Source: CAZELM01 sp964512995
Lineage (GTDB): Bacteria; CSSED10-310
Direction: 5' to 3'
Assembly: GCA_964512995.1 (NCBI GenBank)
Contig: CAZELM010000015.1
Span: 25,229-89,228, forward strand
DNA length: 64,000 nt
Positions 33,605 through 42,887 of the stretch are shown here, one piece after another; the first letter of the stretch is position 1, and every line of letters starts with the position of its first letter. Under the pieces are notes generated by a model, which saw only the letters and a program-made list of their open reading frames with translations, was not told where the DNA came from and made no database searches. The position numbers and the translations under genes were made by a program.

Positions 33605-34642
33605 TTATTTCCTTTGGTAATAATCGGCGGTTAATGCCAGTGCATGGCGAATTTTTTCTTCTTTGGAGTAAGAACTGCGTGCGATCTCGGCAAAATGATT
33701 GAGATCTGGAAGGAATTGAGGATGGGGTTTTCGTGCTGTGTCTCGAACCAGATCTCCCATTGCGGATAGATAATGCTCGTAATAGATTTCTCCAAGAACC
33801 TCCCGCCTGGAGTCTGGGACGGGATTGGTGAAGTCAATCGCCCAGGGTATTCCATCTGCATCGATGATAAACTCCACAGAATTCACATCATATCCAATCG
33901 TCCGGTTTATAATCTGTGAATATTCAATCATTCGATTCTGTATATCAGGTTCGAGAAAATTTTTATCAAAAATATACCGGGACTGATCTCCTGTTCCAAA
34001 CTCAAATTTAATGGGCAGAATGTTGCGTCCGATGCACAAACATCGGACATGCCATGGATGGGGGGATCGGATATGAGCCTGGATCATCATGAGTCTGCTG
34101 CCGCTTTTGTTGTATTCGGTGATTAATTCATCCATATTGTTAACAATACAAACTCCAGAGGCGCCTCTTCCGTCCGATGGCTTTAATAAACAGGGAAATC
34201 CGATTCGGCGTGCAATCTTTCCCCAGTTCACCCAGTGATGAAATTTGAAGTCACCCGGTCCGAGATCCGGTGATGTATGCAATGGCAGAATGAAAGTTTC
34301 AGGGACAGGAATTCCCAAATCCCGAATCATGGCATATCCAAGATCTTTCCGTTTTATGAAGTAATGAAAACTAAACGGATTATTGATGATTTTTACTCCA
34401 CGAAAGGCAAAAATATTCAAGATTCCAACCGCTTGGTCCAGATTGTGTGAACGTTGATCGACAATGAGTTGATAGGGAGTAGAATAATCCAGGCTTAACT
34501 CCGTGATATGAAGGTGTTCCGCAGCGATTTTTACATGGTTTCCACGGTCATCGTAAAATGGTGTCAGTGTATTGAGACGATCGAGCAGATCCTGTCCAAA
34601 ATGATCTGAAAAATGCAACATGCCCACACGATATATATCCAT
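33605..34642 (-). CDS. ATP-grasp family ligase of unknown substrate
   Basis: A 345-residue protein with an ATP-grasp fold: a pre-ATP domain (about residues 1-95), the nucleotide-binding loop GFPCLLKPSDGRGASGVCIV (about 180-200) and a metal-binding end (VEFIIDADGIPWAIDFTNPVPDSR). The order resembles RimK and D-Ala-D-Ala ligase relatives that join a carboxylate to an amine. Neighbours give no clue to the substrate. It converges on the tRNA-Val unit and is divergent from the signalling operon. Confidence 0.78.
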   Translation of the reverse strand: MDIYRVGMLHFSDHFGQDLLDRLNTLTPFYDDRGNHVKIAAEHLHITELSLDYSTPYQLIVDQRSHNLDQAVGILNIFAFRGVKIINNPFSFHYFIKRKDLGYAMIRDLGIPVPETFILPLHTSPDLGPGDFKFHHWVNWGKIARRIGFPCLLKPSDGRGASGVCIVNNMDELITEYNKSGSRLMMIQAHIRSPHPWHVRCLCIGRNILPIKFEFGTGDQSRYIFDKNFLEPDIQNRMIEYSQIINRTIGYDVNSVEFIIDADGIPWAIDFTNPVPDSRREVLGEIYYEHYLSAMGDLVRDTARKPHPQFLPDLNHFAEIARSSYSKEEKIRHALALTADYYQRK

Positions 34643-34784
34643 GCCATCCTCCCATCCACTCTTTTTCGGTGGAATGATTAGAGTATCTCATTCTTGCTGC
34701 TATTCCAAGGAGAATTGGATTCATTTGAATTTTCAGGTTACTCCCATTATCATCGCTTGAAGTAAGGATCAAGAAATATCAGAC

Positions 34785-35198
34785 ATGGCAACAAAACCTG
34801 AACAACTAAAATGCGATTTCCTGGATGTTCTCCACCGTCTGCAGCATGATCTGGGTAAATATCTGACCCTGTCCATACGATTTTTGCCAATGGACTCTTC
34901 TGATCTGGAGTTTCAACAAGCGGTCGAGGACGGGTTGTTGCGGACTCTGCAGACCCACGGACAGATGATGGATGCTCGGTCGATATGGGAGAGATATCAG
35001 GTGGAAATCACACGATTCCCAGAGTTCCGTAAACGTTGTGACCCCGAAATTCAGGAGATGCATCAGGCTATTGAACGAGTATTATCATGGGCAGGCAAAG
35101 CCGCTCAGATCCATTTGAATCGTGCCCAAGTCAGAAAGGATCTCATGGCTGTCCCTGAGAAAATCCGCCTCCTGATCGAACGGATCAGACATGAATAG
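34785..35198 (+). CDS. Small helical protein opening the signalling operon
   Basis: A 137-residue, mostly helical protein I do not recognise. Near the N-terminus is FLDVLHRLQHDLGKYLTLSIRFLP; the HDLGKY stretch has the look of a phosphoacceptor His helix as in histidine phosphotransfer or HisKA domains, but this is only a resemblance. There is no signal peptide. The stop overlaps the sigma-54 activator gene by 8 nt, so it belongs to that operon and may be a relay partner. Confidence 0.65.
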   Translation: MATKPEQLKCDFLDVLHRLQHDLGKYLTLSIRFLPMDSSDLEFQQAVEDGLLRTLQTHGQMMDARSIWERYQVEITRFPEFRKRCDPEIQEMHQAIERVLSWAGKAAQIHLNRAQVRKDLMAVPEKIRLLIERIRHE

Positions 35199-36951
35199 TG
35201 GCAATGCAAATCCACATATCCTGATCATAGACGATCAGAATCGGTACTCTCAACTGATTTCCCGTTACCTGCCCGAGGTTTCGATTATTACTCCGGGAGC
35301 TTCCGATGGCGTGTCAAACCCTTCTGCTGTCGCCTCTCCACGGCTTCATTTCAAGGATGGATTGGAGGCATTGGAATATCTGGAATTCCATGGAACGAGT
35401 TCGATTGATGCGGTATTTCTGGATGTGCATTTCGAAACATCCGAGGACCGATTGCTGCCTTTACGTGAGACAAAAGACATCGAACGAACGAAGCGTTATC
35501 AGGGTCTGGCGATATTACGGGCCATCCGTGAGCGATTTCCGGAGTTGCCGGTCATGTTGATGACCTCCTACGAGGATATCGGATTTCTGAATGATGCCGT
35601 TGATCTTCGAATTGATGGGTTGACAACCTTTCTGGATGATGAACGCCTAGATATCGAATCCCTTCGGCTCCAACTCACTTCGGCTCTCCGGAAGCAGAAA
35701 GATCCAATAAAAGAAGGAGATATTTTATGGGGGCATGACCGGTCGATGCGGGATATTCGCCGTCGATTGACGATTTTGGCTCAAGGATCTCTTCCCATCT
35801 TGCTGGAGGGTGAAACAGGAACGGGGAAGTCATATCTGGCTCGATTTTATATTCATCCATTGAGCAAGCGGAGTGGTCCGTTTGTTGTCCTGGATCTGTC
35901 CACTGTTCCCCGCGATCTGGTTGCTGCACATCTGTTCGGCGCAGTGAAAGGCGCTTATACGGGAGCGGTAACGGATCGAAAAGGCGTGTTTCAGGCAGCC
36001 AATCGAGGGACTTTGTTCCTCGATGAAATTCAGAATGCATCGCTGGATGTCCAGCGGCAGCTTCTTCTGGTATTGGAAGATGGAATTGTTCGACCGCTGG
36101 GGAGCACACAGGAATACCAGGTCGATGTGAAGCTGATCGCGGCTACGAATACATCACTGGAGCGTTCGGTGACTGAAGGAAGATTTCGAGCGGATTTGTA
36201 TATGAGGCTCAATCCAGCAACTCGGATTGAAATCCCTGCATTAAAGAATCGTCCAATAGACCTTCATTTTTTGCTAACCCAGCAGTTGACCCGTGCGCTG
36301 GATGACCATTTTCACCAACAGCTCCTCCAGGAAATAATGACCGGCTTCAGCGGAACCCAAAGAAAACACACATCGCAACCTGTATCAGTGAAAATTTTAT
36401 TGGGTACTGGAAGTGAAACTCCCATCGATTCACCTGCCATTTATATCCCACGACCCGCTTTGAAATTACTAACAGAGTATTCCTGGCCAGGGAATCTGAG
36501 GGAACTGACGATGGTGACTCATAACCTGGTCACATTTACCCTCGTTCAGGCAGTGGAGGCGGTACATGATGGCAATATTCCAAAATCGGTTCGGTTTCAA
36601 GTGGATCCAGCGTGGATCCACGCACTTCTGATGCCAAAGTCACCAAGTTCATCAGATTCTTCCACCCCATCACTGGAATCGATCAAAGGATCGGCATGGT
36701 CGGAAAACACCATCACAGATGAGCAACACGTCAATCTATTTAAGATCCTGGTCTCACCCCAGGAATCATTGAATCATGTTTCAAGAGATTTGGAACGGCA
36801 GATGTATCAGCAACTCTACCATGTATGTAATGGACAATTCAGGGTTATGGCAAAAATCCTGCTGGATGATTCGAATGCAGAGCGAAAAGTCCGACTCAGA
36901 TTTAATCAACTGGGACTGAAAGTCAGGAATTTTCGTGTTCCGATATTTTAG
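35191..36951 (+). CDS. Sigma-54-dependent response regulator
   Basis: A 586-residue NtrC-type activator. The N-terminal receiver (about residues 8-165) has IIDDQ and the phospho-acceptor in FLDVHF (Asp78), followed by an unusual insertion of about 25 residues. The AAA+ domain (about 185-450) has Walker A GETGTGKS (about 208), GAYTGA (a variant of GAFTGA, about 254) and Walker B TLFLDEIQ. A linker of about 100 residues and a divergent Fis-type helix-turn-helix (FRVMAKILLDDSNAERKVRLRFNQLGLKV) end the protein. The sensor kinase gene follows without a gap. It probably turns on sigma-54 promoters elsewhere. Confidence 0.93.
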   Translation: MNSGNANPHILIIDDQNRYSQLISRYLPEVSIITPGASDGVSNPSAVASPRLHFKDGLEALEYLEFHGTSSIDAVFLDVHFETSEDRLLPLRETKDIERTKRYQGLAILRAIRERFPELPVMLMTSYEDIGFLNDAVDLRIDGLTTFLDDERLDIESLRLQLTSALRKQKDPIKEGDILWGHDRSMRDIRRRLTILAQGSLPILLEGETGTGKSYLARFYIHPLSKRSGPFVVLDLSTVPRDLVAAHLFGAVKGAYTGAVTDRKGVFQAANRGTLFLDEIQNASLDVQRQLLLVLEDGIVRPLGSTQEYQVDVKLIAATNTSLERSVTEGRFRADLYMRLNPATRIEIPALKNRPIDLHFLLTQQLTRALDDHFHQQLLQEIMTGFSGTQRKHTSQPVSVKILLGTGSETPIDSPAIYIPRPALKLLTEYSWPGNLRELTMVTHNLVTFTLVQAVEAVHDGNIPKSVRFQVDPAWIHALLMPKSPSSSDSSTPSLESIKGSAWSENTITDEQHVNLFKILVSPQESLNHVSRDLERQMYQQLYHVCNGQFRVMAKILLDDSNAERKVRLRFNQLGLKVRNFRVPIF

Positions 36952-39702
36952 ATGAATACGCGCACCTTTAGGCTGTTATCTATCCTGCTCGTTCTGATCC
37001 CGTCTGGTATGATTGCGGGAAACAGATCATTCCTGGATGAAGAACTGATTGAACAGGGATTGTCCTATCTGCGGGAAGGTGATCAGTCAGCCGCTCATCA
37101 ATCATTTTACATGGCCTACCAGATCAATCCCAATTCTGCCTCTGCAGCCTATCATCTTGCATTGATGAATCGCCAAGCAGGAGATTTATTTTCATCGGAG
37201 CAGTTTTTCCTGATCACATTGGCAATCGATCCCGATCATGCTGCTGCATGTATCAGTCTGGCGGATTTATATCGCTCAGATCCGTTTTTTGCCGATCATT
37301 TGTCATTGTCAGTGGTATATCTCGAACATGCCTATTCTATTAAACCAAACTGGTCTTCGATCGCGTTGCGAATAGCACGCACCTATCAACTCCTGGATAA
37401 CTGGCCGGAGGCCGAATTCTATTATCGCCGATTCATTGAAGAATCACCGGATATTGCACCGGGCGCTCTAATCGAAATCGCCGATTTTTATTATGAAGCT
37501 GGAAATGGTGAAGAGGCGCGCCGAATTTATCAGATAGTGGAAACATCCAATACCAGCGACGATTTCGGTCAGATGGCTCGAACACGGTTACTGAAACTGG
37601 ATGTCGAACTGGAAGCTGCACGGATTGCACCATTTCTTCATTCATCCATTTCGCCAAAAGCGGAAGTATTGAGCAATCAAGGGAGGCAGGCGTTGTCGCA
37701 AGGGAGGATCAAGGATGCCGAACAATTTTACAATCAGGCGATTATGGAAAGTCCTTTTTATGCCGATGCGCTGATTGAATTGGGAGATATATATCTATTA
37801 CAGGAACGGATCGATGATGCAGAAAAAGCCTATATCAGAGCAGGGATTGCAGATCCTTCCAATGCCATGGCGAAAATACAGCTCGGTCTTCTCTACTTGG
37901 ATTATTTCGGAGGGAAATTGGGATTCAAGGCTGCTGAAACATTTGAACAAGCGCTGCAATTGCGTCCGGAATGGAATGAGCTACGATACTTTCGAGCCAA
38001 GGCACTCACTCAGAATGCACAATTTTCTGAAGCATTGGTGGAGTTTAAACGGTATCTGGATACGGATCCCAACGGCAGTTTCGCTCAAGAGTCGATCCGG
38101 ATGGTGGCAAATCTGGAGAGGCAGATTTCCGATATCGATGCGAACACCTTGAGCCAACTCCCCCACACTGCACAGATTGATAACGAGCCATTGCTCTTCG
38201 ATCAGCAGCGCAAGTATGCCATGGTCAATGCCTATCTGGATCGAAAGGAATATGAAATTGCTCTGGAAACACTCCGTTCCATGATACAGGAATCACCGCT
38301 CCCTGAGTTATACAACCTGAAAGCGAGAGTTCATCTGCTGATGGAAAATGAGCCGGAAGCACTGGCTGCTCTGGAGAAATCCCTGGAACTTGAGCCTATT
38401 CAGCCGGATGTTCTTGAACAGAGCGGCATTCTGTTGTATCGGATGGGCTATCCCGAACGATCACTCGAAAACCTCAAGGATGCTGCCAAGCACGGCCATC
38501 GATCAGCTACCTATCATCTTGCTCGGATCCAATGGGAACAGGGTAATTATTTCGAATCTTACAAATCGATCAACAACTATCTGAACACCACGGTTTCAGG
38601 CATCAACACGATCCCTGCACAGAGATTGAAACGACAGATCGAAACACACTTCATCATCATGGGAGCGTTGTCCGGATCTGTGATCCTCGCTGGCGTGTTC
38701 ATCATACTTTATCGATACCACCGAAACTCCAAATGGATTACCATTCAGCAGTTGGCAACGATGAATCCGGAAGTTTTTCCGGATGTCATACGCACACTCT
38801 CCTCGATTCATCATGAAATCCTAAAACATAACACAACCTTTTTATCCAATTTGTCCCACTCGCTGATGCACGACTCACGACCGTATGAACAGATTGATTA
38901 CTGCATCCGGCGACTGGAAGGTGATCAACAGGAATCGGGAGTTATTCGTCGATACTATTATTATATCGATGTACTTCAACGCATGGCCAGTCATCATGGA
39001 TTACGTCTGAATCCCGCCACCGACCCCGTTCTGGATCCACTTTCACATGGTTTTCAGCAGCTCTCATCACTGACACATTTATTGAAGAAACTAAAACAGG
39101 ATCCTCAGCATCATTCATCTGTTAAAATATCCAAAATGCTGGACAATATTTCGCTGCTGATCAATAAAAAAGGGTATGATGCGTTGAAACAAACAATAAA
39201 CAGCCTTCTGAGGATGGAGTTGACTTCCGAGATGATCTTGTCGGTATATCATCGTGTCATTCAGGAACCGGCATTCAAAAAGATTAAATTTCATCCGGTA
39301 TTTTTCAGATCAGATGTTTCAGGGCATGTATACATACAGATTCCCCAATTTTATCTTGAGGATATCTTGATCAATCTCATCCGAAACGCTGTCCAGTCTG
39401 CCATCGCCTTTGATATGATTCCGGTAGCGATCGGGTTCGAGATGATTGACCAGATCGATCCCGTTACGTTTATTGAACGGATTGCTGTCAGGGTTCTGGA
39501 TCGGTCACCTCAGAAAATGACCAATGAATTGCTGAGGGGACGATATGTCGACGCTGGATTGGGATTGACTGCGGATTTGACGGCCAAATATCATGGCACA
39601 CTGGAGGTCCAGGAAGCTCCTCCAGGATGGTCAAAGGCAGTGACAATCATTTTTCAGAAGATCCCCGTGAAAAAGCAGTGGAGTGAGCATGGAGCTTCAT
39701 AA
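36952..39702 (+). CDS. Membrane histidine kinase with periplasmic TPR sensor
   Basis: A 916-residue protein. A signal peptide (residues 1-23) is followed by TPR-like helical repeats to about residue 560, then one membrane segment (about 566-586, MGALSGSVILAGVFIILY) and a cytoplasmic kinase. The H box is divergent: IHHEILKHN, with His620/His621. The N box is INLIRNAVQSAI (Asn812). The D box has DRSPQ in place of DxGxG, and the last box is GLGLTADLTAKYHG. ATP binding is plausible, but autokinase activity needs testing. It is immediately downstream of the response regulator and overlaps the lone receiver gene by 14 nt. Confidence 0.82.
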   Translation: MNTRTFRLLSILLVLIPSGMIAGNRSFLDEELIEQGLSYLREGDQSAAHQSFYMAYQINPNSASAAYHLALMNRQAGDLFSSEQFFLITLAIDPDHAAACISLADLYRSDPFFADHLSLSVVYLEHAYSIKPNWSSIALRIARTYQLLDNWPEAEFYYRRFIEESPDIAPGALIEIADFYYEAGNGEEARRIYQIVETSNTSDDFGQMARTRLLKLDVELEAARIAPFLHSSISPKAEVLSNQGRQALSQGRIKDAEQFYNQAIMESPFYADALIELGDIYLLQERIDDAEKAYIRAGIADPSNAMAKIQLGLLYLDYFGGKLGFKAAETFEQALQLRPEWNELRYFRAKALTQNAQFSEALVEFKRYLDTDPNGSFAQESIRMVANLERQISDIDANTLSQLPHTAQIDNEPLLFDQQRKYAMVNAYLDRKEYEIALETLRSMIQESPLPELYNLKARVHLLMENEPEALAALEKSLELEPIQPDVLEQSGILLYRMGYPERSLENLKDAAKHGHRSATYHLARIQWEQGNYFESYKSINNYLNTTVSGINTIPAQRLKRQIETHFIIMGALSGSVILAGVFIILYRYHRNSKWITIQQLATMNPEVFPDVIRTLSSIHHEILKHNTTFLSNLSHSLMHDSRPYEQIDYCIRRLEGDQQESGVIRRYYYYIDVLQRMASHHGLRLNPATDPVLDPLSHGFQQLSSLTHLLKKLKQDPQHHSSVKISKMLDNISLLINKKGYDALKQTINSLLRMELTSEMILSVYHRVIQEPAFKKIKFHPVFFRSDVSGHVYIQIPQFYLEDILINLIRNAVQSAIAFDMIPVAIGFEMIDQIDPVTFIERIAVRVLDRSPQKMTNELLRGRYVDAGLGLTADLTAKYHGTLEVQEAPPGWSKAVTIIFQKIPVKKQWSEHGAS

Positions 39703-40162
39703 CTTGTTGCAGATATTGATTGTTGAAGATGGTGATGAATATCTGGATGCTTTTACACGATTTATTCCCGGATTTCATTACCTGCAGGCCAAATCCGGAG
39801 ATATGGCACTCGATATTTTGAAAAGGAACCATATCGATATTGTGTTCCTGGATATGCGCTTCGATCGCACACCTCATTCCAGACTGTTGGGAGATCATAC
39901 GATCGCAACACAACTGTGTAATGGTGATCCCGTTCGGGGCTGGAAATATCTGGAAGATAATCAGGGATTCTTTATATTGGACACCTTCCAAAGGAATGGA
40001 TATGGAGATATGAAAATGGTTGTGTCCTATGACTTTTCTCTGGAAACCGACCGATTCGAAAAATTGAAACGGCTTTATCCCAACCTGGAGTATGTTCCGG
40101 ATAATGTAGAGAGACATGTTCTTCAATCGCTTTTTAAACGTTGTCGGGATAGAAATGAATGA
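39689..40162 (+). CDS. Stand-alone receiver-like protein
   Basis: A 157-residue protein with LQILIVEDGDEYLDAF and the acceptor-like FLDMRFD, followed by an insertion (RTPHSRLLGDHTIATQL) similar to the one in the receiver of the sigma-54 activator (FETSEDRLLPL). The end of the domain (MVVSYDFSLETDRFEKL) lacks a clear conserved Lys. I prefer the ATG at 39689 (GGAG upstream) to the GTG at 39683. It probably receives phosphate from the TPR kinase and acts as a relay or sink. Confidence 0.75.
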   Translation: MELHNLLQILIVEDGDEYLDAFTRFIPGFHYLQAKSGDMALDILKRNHIDIVFLDMRFDRTPHSRLLGDHTIATQLCNGDPVRGWKYLEDNQGFFILDTFQRNGYGDMKMVVSYDFSLETDRFEKLKRLYPNLEYVPDNVERHVLQSLFKRCRDRNE

Positions 40163-42806
40163 TGGGTGGGAGTCGCGGACGATTCCTGCCAAAATGGTCA
40201 GATCAGTCGGTAATGCAGACAATGGATCAATCGGAGTGGAAATGAAGTCCGGAGATATGACGCAACATAATGATGCGCAAGATGATATCACCATGCCGGA
40301 TGATCAGTCTCGATCATTAACGCCAGATGACATTCCATTGTGGAGAGAAGGGAAAATTGTTTTCGAATCCTATCGGATTTTGGAAACATTAGGCCGCGGC
40401 GGGATTGGAATAGTAAATCTGGTCGAGTATCTTCCAACGCACGAACGATACGCCATGAAATCGATCCTTCCATTCAGATCACATGATGAGGGAATTATCC
40501 GGAATTTTTACAAGGAACTCAGGATATGGATCAATCTGCCGCCACATCCCAATCTCACGGAGTGTCTGTTCTGCAGAACATTCAATGAATACTTGGTTAT
40601 TTTTGCGGAATTTGTGGATGGGGGTTCCCTTCGTGATTGGATCGCAACGCGAAGGGTGTTGAGTCTGAAGGATATTCTGGATGTATCCATTCAGGTGGCA
40701 TGGGGACTTGAATTCTCACACCAGCACGGCGTGGTTCACGGCGATGTGAAACCCGGTAATATTCTGATGACTCGAAATGGTATTGCTAAACTGACAGATT
40801 TCGGACTGGCCGATATGTTATTTGAGATCCAGGAAACGATCTCTGACAATGGGGACTCCACTACGTCCCAGACTGCAGTTGGAATGACCCTGGGGTATTG
40901 CTCACCGGAGCAATCCAGGCGGGAAAAACTCGATCACCGATCGGATATCTGGAGCTATGGTATCATTATTCTGGATATGTTCAAAGGCAGTCCATCCTGC
41001 AGATTTGGTTTTCGTGCTCAAGACGCTTTGCGTGTCTATTGCTCTGAAGAATCACATCATCCAATTCCCGAAATGCCTCAATCCATAATTGATGTTCTTT
41101 TTACCTGTTTTCAGGAAAACCCGGATGATCGGTGGCAGAGTTTCGATGAGATTTCATGCGCACTTCAGTCAATCTATCTGACGGAAATCGGAGAGGTCTA
41201 TCCACGAAAAAAGCCGGTGATGCTCCAATCCACATATTCAAAGTGGAATGTCTTTGAACGAAAAACAGTCTCCCCCGCTCAATGGGAGCCACCGATGCAA
41301 TGGATAAAACGGGCAGCGGCTGCTCTTGGACGGAATCCACTCGAAGCCGGAAACTTGATTTCATATCAGATCGGTACTCGTAAAAGTCAGATCCTGGTCG
41401 ATCTGGAAATATATGATATTGCACAACGGATGTACCTGGATGCACTTCCCCGCATCACAGAGATTCGATTGAGTATAGAATTCGCCACATTCCTTCAACA
41501 ACGAGCACTCCTACATGAACAATTATCCGATTTTCAAGGTGCATTGGAGAGTTATGATAAATCCATTCAAATTCTGCAAATTCTCAATCCAGATCAGTCT
41601 CCGGATGATATCGATCTCCTCCTCGCTAATGCATTGTTAAATAAAGCGGTGGTGATCAATATGCAAGGTCGATATCACTTGGCACTCGATTTTTTTGAAA
41701 TGGTCGTACGGCAGTTGAATGCCAGGCGAGATGATGATACCCACTCAATGTTAATGGCCAGTGCACTCATCAACAAAGGAATATGTCTGAGCAAACTTCA
41801 ACTGGGCGAAACAGCCATTCCATACTACAATGATGCGATCGAACGGATGGAAGGCTTGTTTCACGGCCCAGATCCCCATCTGGAAGTCACATTGGCAGTT
41901 TTTTACCTGAATAGAGCTATTGCCGAGCATCAGCTCCAACAGTTCGAAGCATCCGATCAGGATTACAATCGATCGATCCAGCTTCTGGAAAGCTCATCAG
42001 ATCAGCGATTGTCGTCCGAAAGACAACATATTCTTTCTGCAATCCATCTGAATCGCGGCGTTTTTTCAGCAGAAACCGGAAACTACCTGGAAGCTATCCG
42101 TCATTTTGATAAAGGAACCGAACTCCTGGAGAAGCTCTATGAAACGGAGCAGCGCGTCGATATAATCAATGATCTCTCCAGATTATATATGAATAAAGGC
42201 GTTTCTTTCCGGTACTTGGGGGATCTGGACAAGTCCATCGCGTTTTATGATAAAGCGATTTCTCTCCGGCAACCATTGATATGCCGGAAAGGGCATGATG
42301 AATTACTCGATGAACTCCCGAAATTATATATCAATCGAGCACAGATCCGGATGGATCTGGGGGAATGGCAACAGGCTATAACAGACCTCAAGGATGCAGT
42401 GTTTATCCTCGAATTCCTGATTCACACCAAAGAACGTTCTGATCTGATTGAAATGTTAGCTCGTGGGATAAGTCTTTTGGCTATGGCGTATCGCAGCCTT
42501 GATGATACTCAGAACAGTATTGACAGCTATAACAAAGCAATTTCCTTATTTTTTCGACTCATCCAACGCGATGACAGAGTGGAACTCACAAGTGAACTAG
42601 CCAAGGTCAAAGCTCGATTGGCAGAAACATTAATGAAAATCGGAAATCTCGACTATGCTCAGCAGGAAGCCCTGGGTGCTATCCACATTTTGGAGACTGT
42701 GATTCGGGAGAATGGAAGACCGAACCTGCTTTTTACATTGAACTGGATTAAAAAACTAATCCACGATATTAATGACAGATTGCATTCTCAGGAACAAAAT
42801 CCATAG
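40155..42806 (+). CDS. Serine/threonine protein kinase with TPR C-terminus
   Basis: A protein of about 883 residues. The kinase domain (about residues 71-340) has LGRGGIGIV, YAMK, HGDVKPGN (HGD instead of HRD, keeping the catalytic Asp) and DFG (about 215), so it should be active but of the non-RD type. From about residue 425 to 870 there are TPR repeats with helices such as ALESYDKSIQILQIL, as in kinesin-light-chain or STAND-type arrays. No membrane segment is visible. I chose the ATG at 40155, which overlaps the receiver gene by 8 nt; an upstream ATG at 40116 is possible. It ends the operon. Confidence 0.88.
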   Translation: MNDGWESRTIPAKMVRSVGNADNGSIGVEMKSGDMTQHNDAQDDITMPDDQSRSLTPDDIPLWREGKIVFESYRILETLGRGGIGIVNLVEYLPTHERYAMKSILPFRSHDEGIIRNFYKELRIWINLPPHPNLTECLFCRTFNEYLVIFAEFVDGGSLRDWIATRRVLSLKDILDVSIQVAWGLEFSHQHGVVHGDVKPGNILMTRNGIAKLTDFGLADMLFEIQETISDNGDSTTSQTAVGMTLGYCSPEQSRREKLDHRSDIWSYGIIILDMFKGSPSCRFGFRAQDALRVYCSEESHHPIPEMPQSIIDVLFTCFQENPDDRWQSFDEISCALQSIYLTEIGEVYPRKKPVMLQSTYSKWNVFERKTVSPAQWEPPMQWIKRAAAALGRNPLEAGNLISYQIGTRKSQILVDLEIYDIAQRMYLDALPRITEIRLSIEFATFLQQRALLHEQLSDFQGALESYDKSIQILQILNPDQSPDDIDLLLANALLNKAVVINMQGRYHLALDFFEMVVRQLNARRDDDTHSMLMASALINKGICLSKLQLGETAIPYYNDAIERMEGLFHGPDPHLEVTLAVFYLNRAIAEHQLQQFEASDQDYNRSIQLLESSSDQRLSSERQHILSAIHLNRGVFSAETGNYLEAIRHFDKGTELLEKLYETEQRVDIINDLSRLYMNKGVSFRYLGDLDKSIAFYDKAISLRQPLICRKGHDELLDELPKLYINRAQIRMDLGEWQQAITDLKDAVFILEFLIHTKERSDLIEMLARGISLLAMAYRSLDDTQNSIDSYNKAISLFFRLIQRDDRVELTSELAKVKARLAETLMKIGNLDYAQQEALGAIHILETVIRENGRPNLLFTLNWIKKLIHDINDRLHSQEQNP

Positions 42807-42809
42807 AAT

Positions 42810-42839
42810 AAATCCCGCCACGGAACGCGGATGGGATTT
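42810..42839. terminator. Weak bidirectional terminator candidate
   Basis: AAATCCC (42810-42816) pairs with GGGATTT (42833-42839) around a GC-rich loop. It lies between the convergent signalling operon and the beta-barrel gene. Only a short T-run follows on each side. Confidence 0.4.
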
Positions 42840-42887
42840 CCTTTCCACCGGATCATTCCTCGGTGTTCATCCGGTTTGGATAACACT

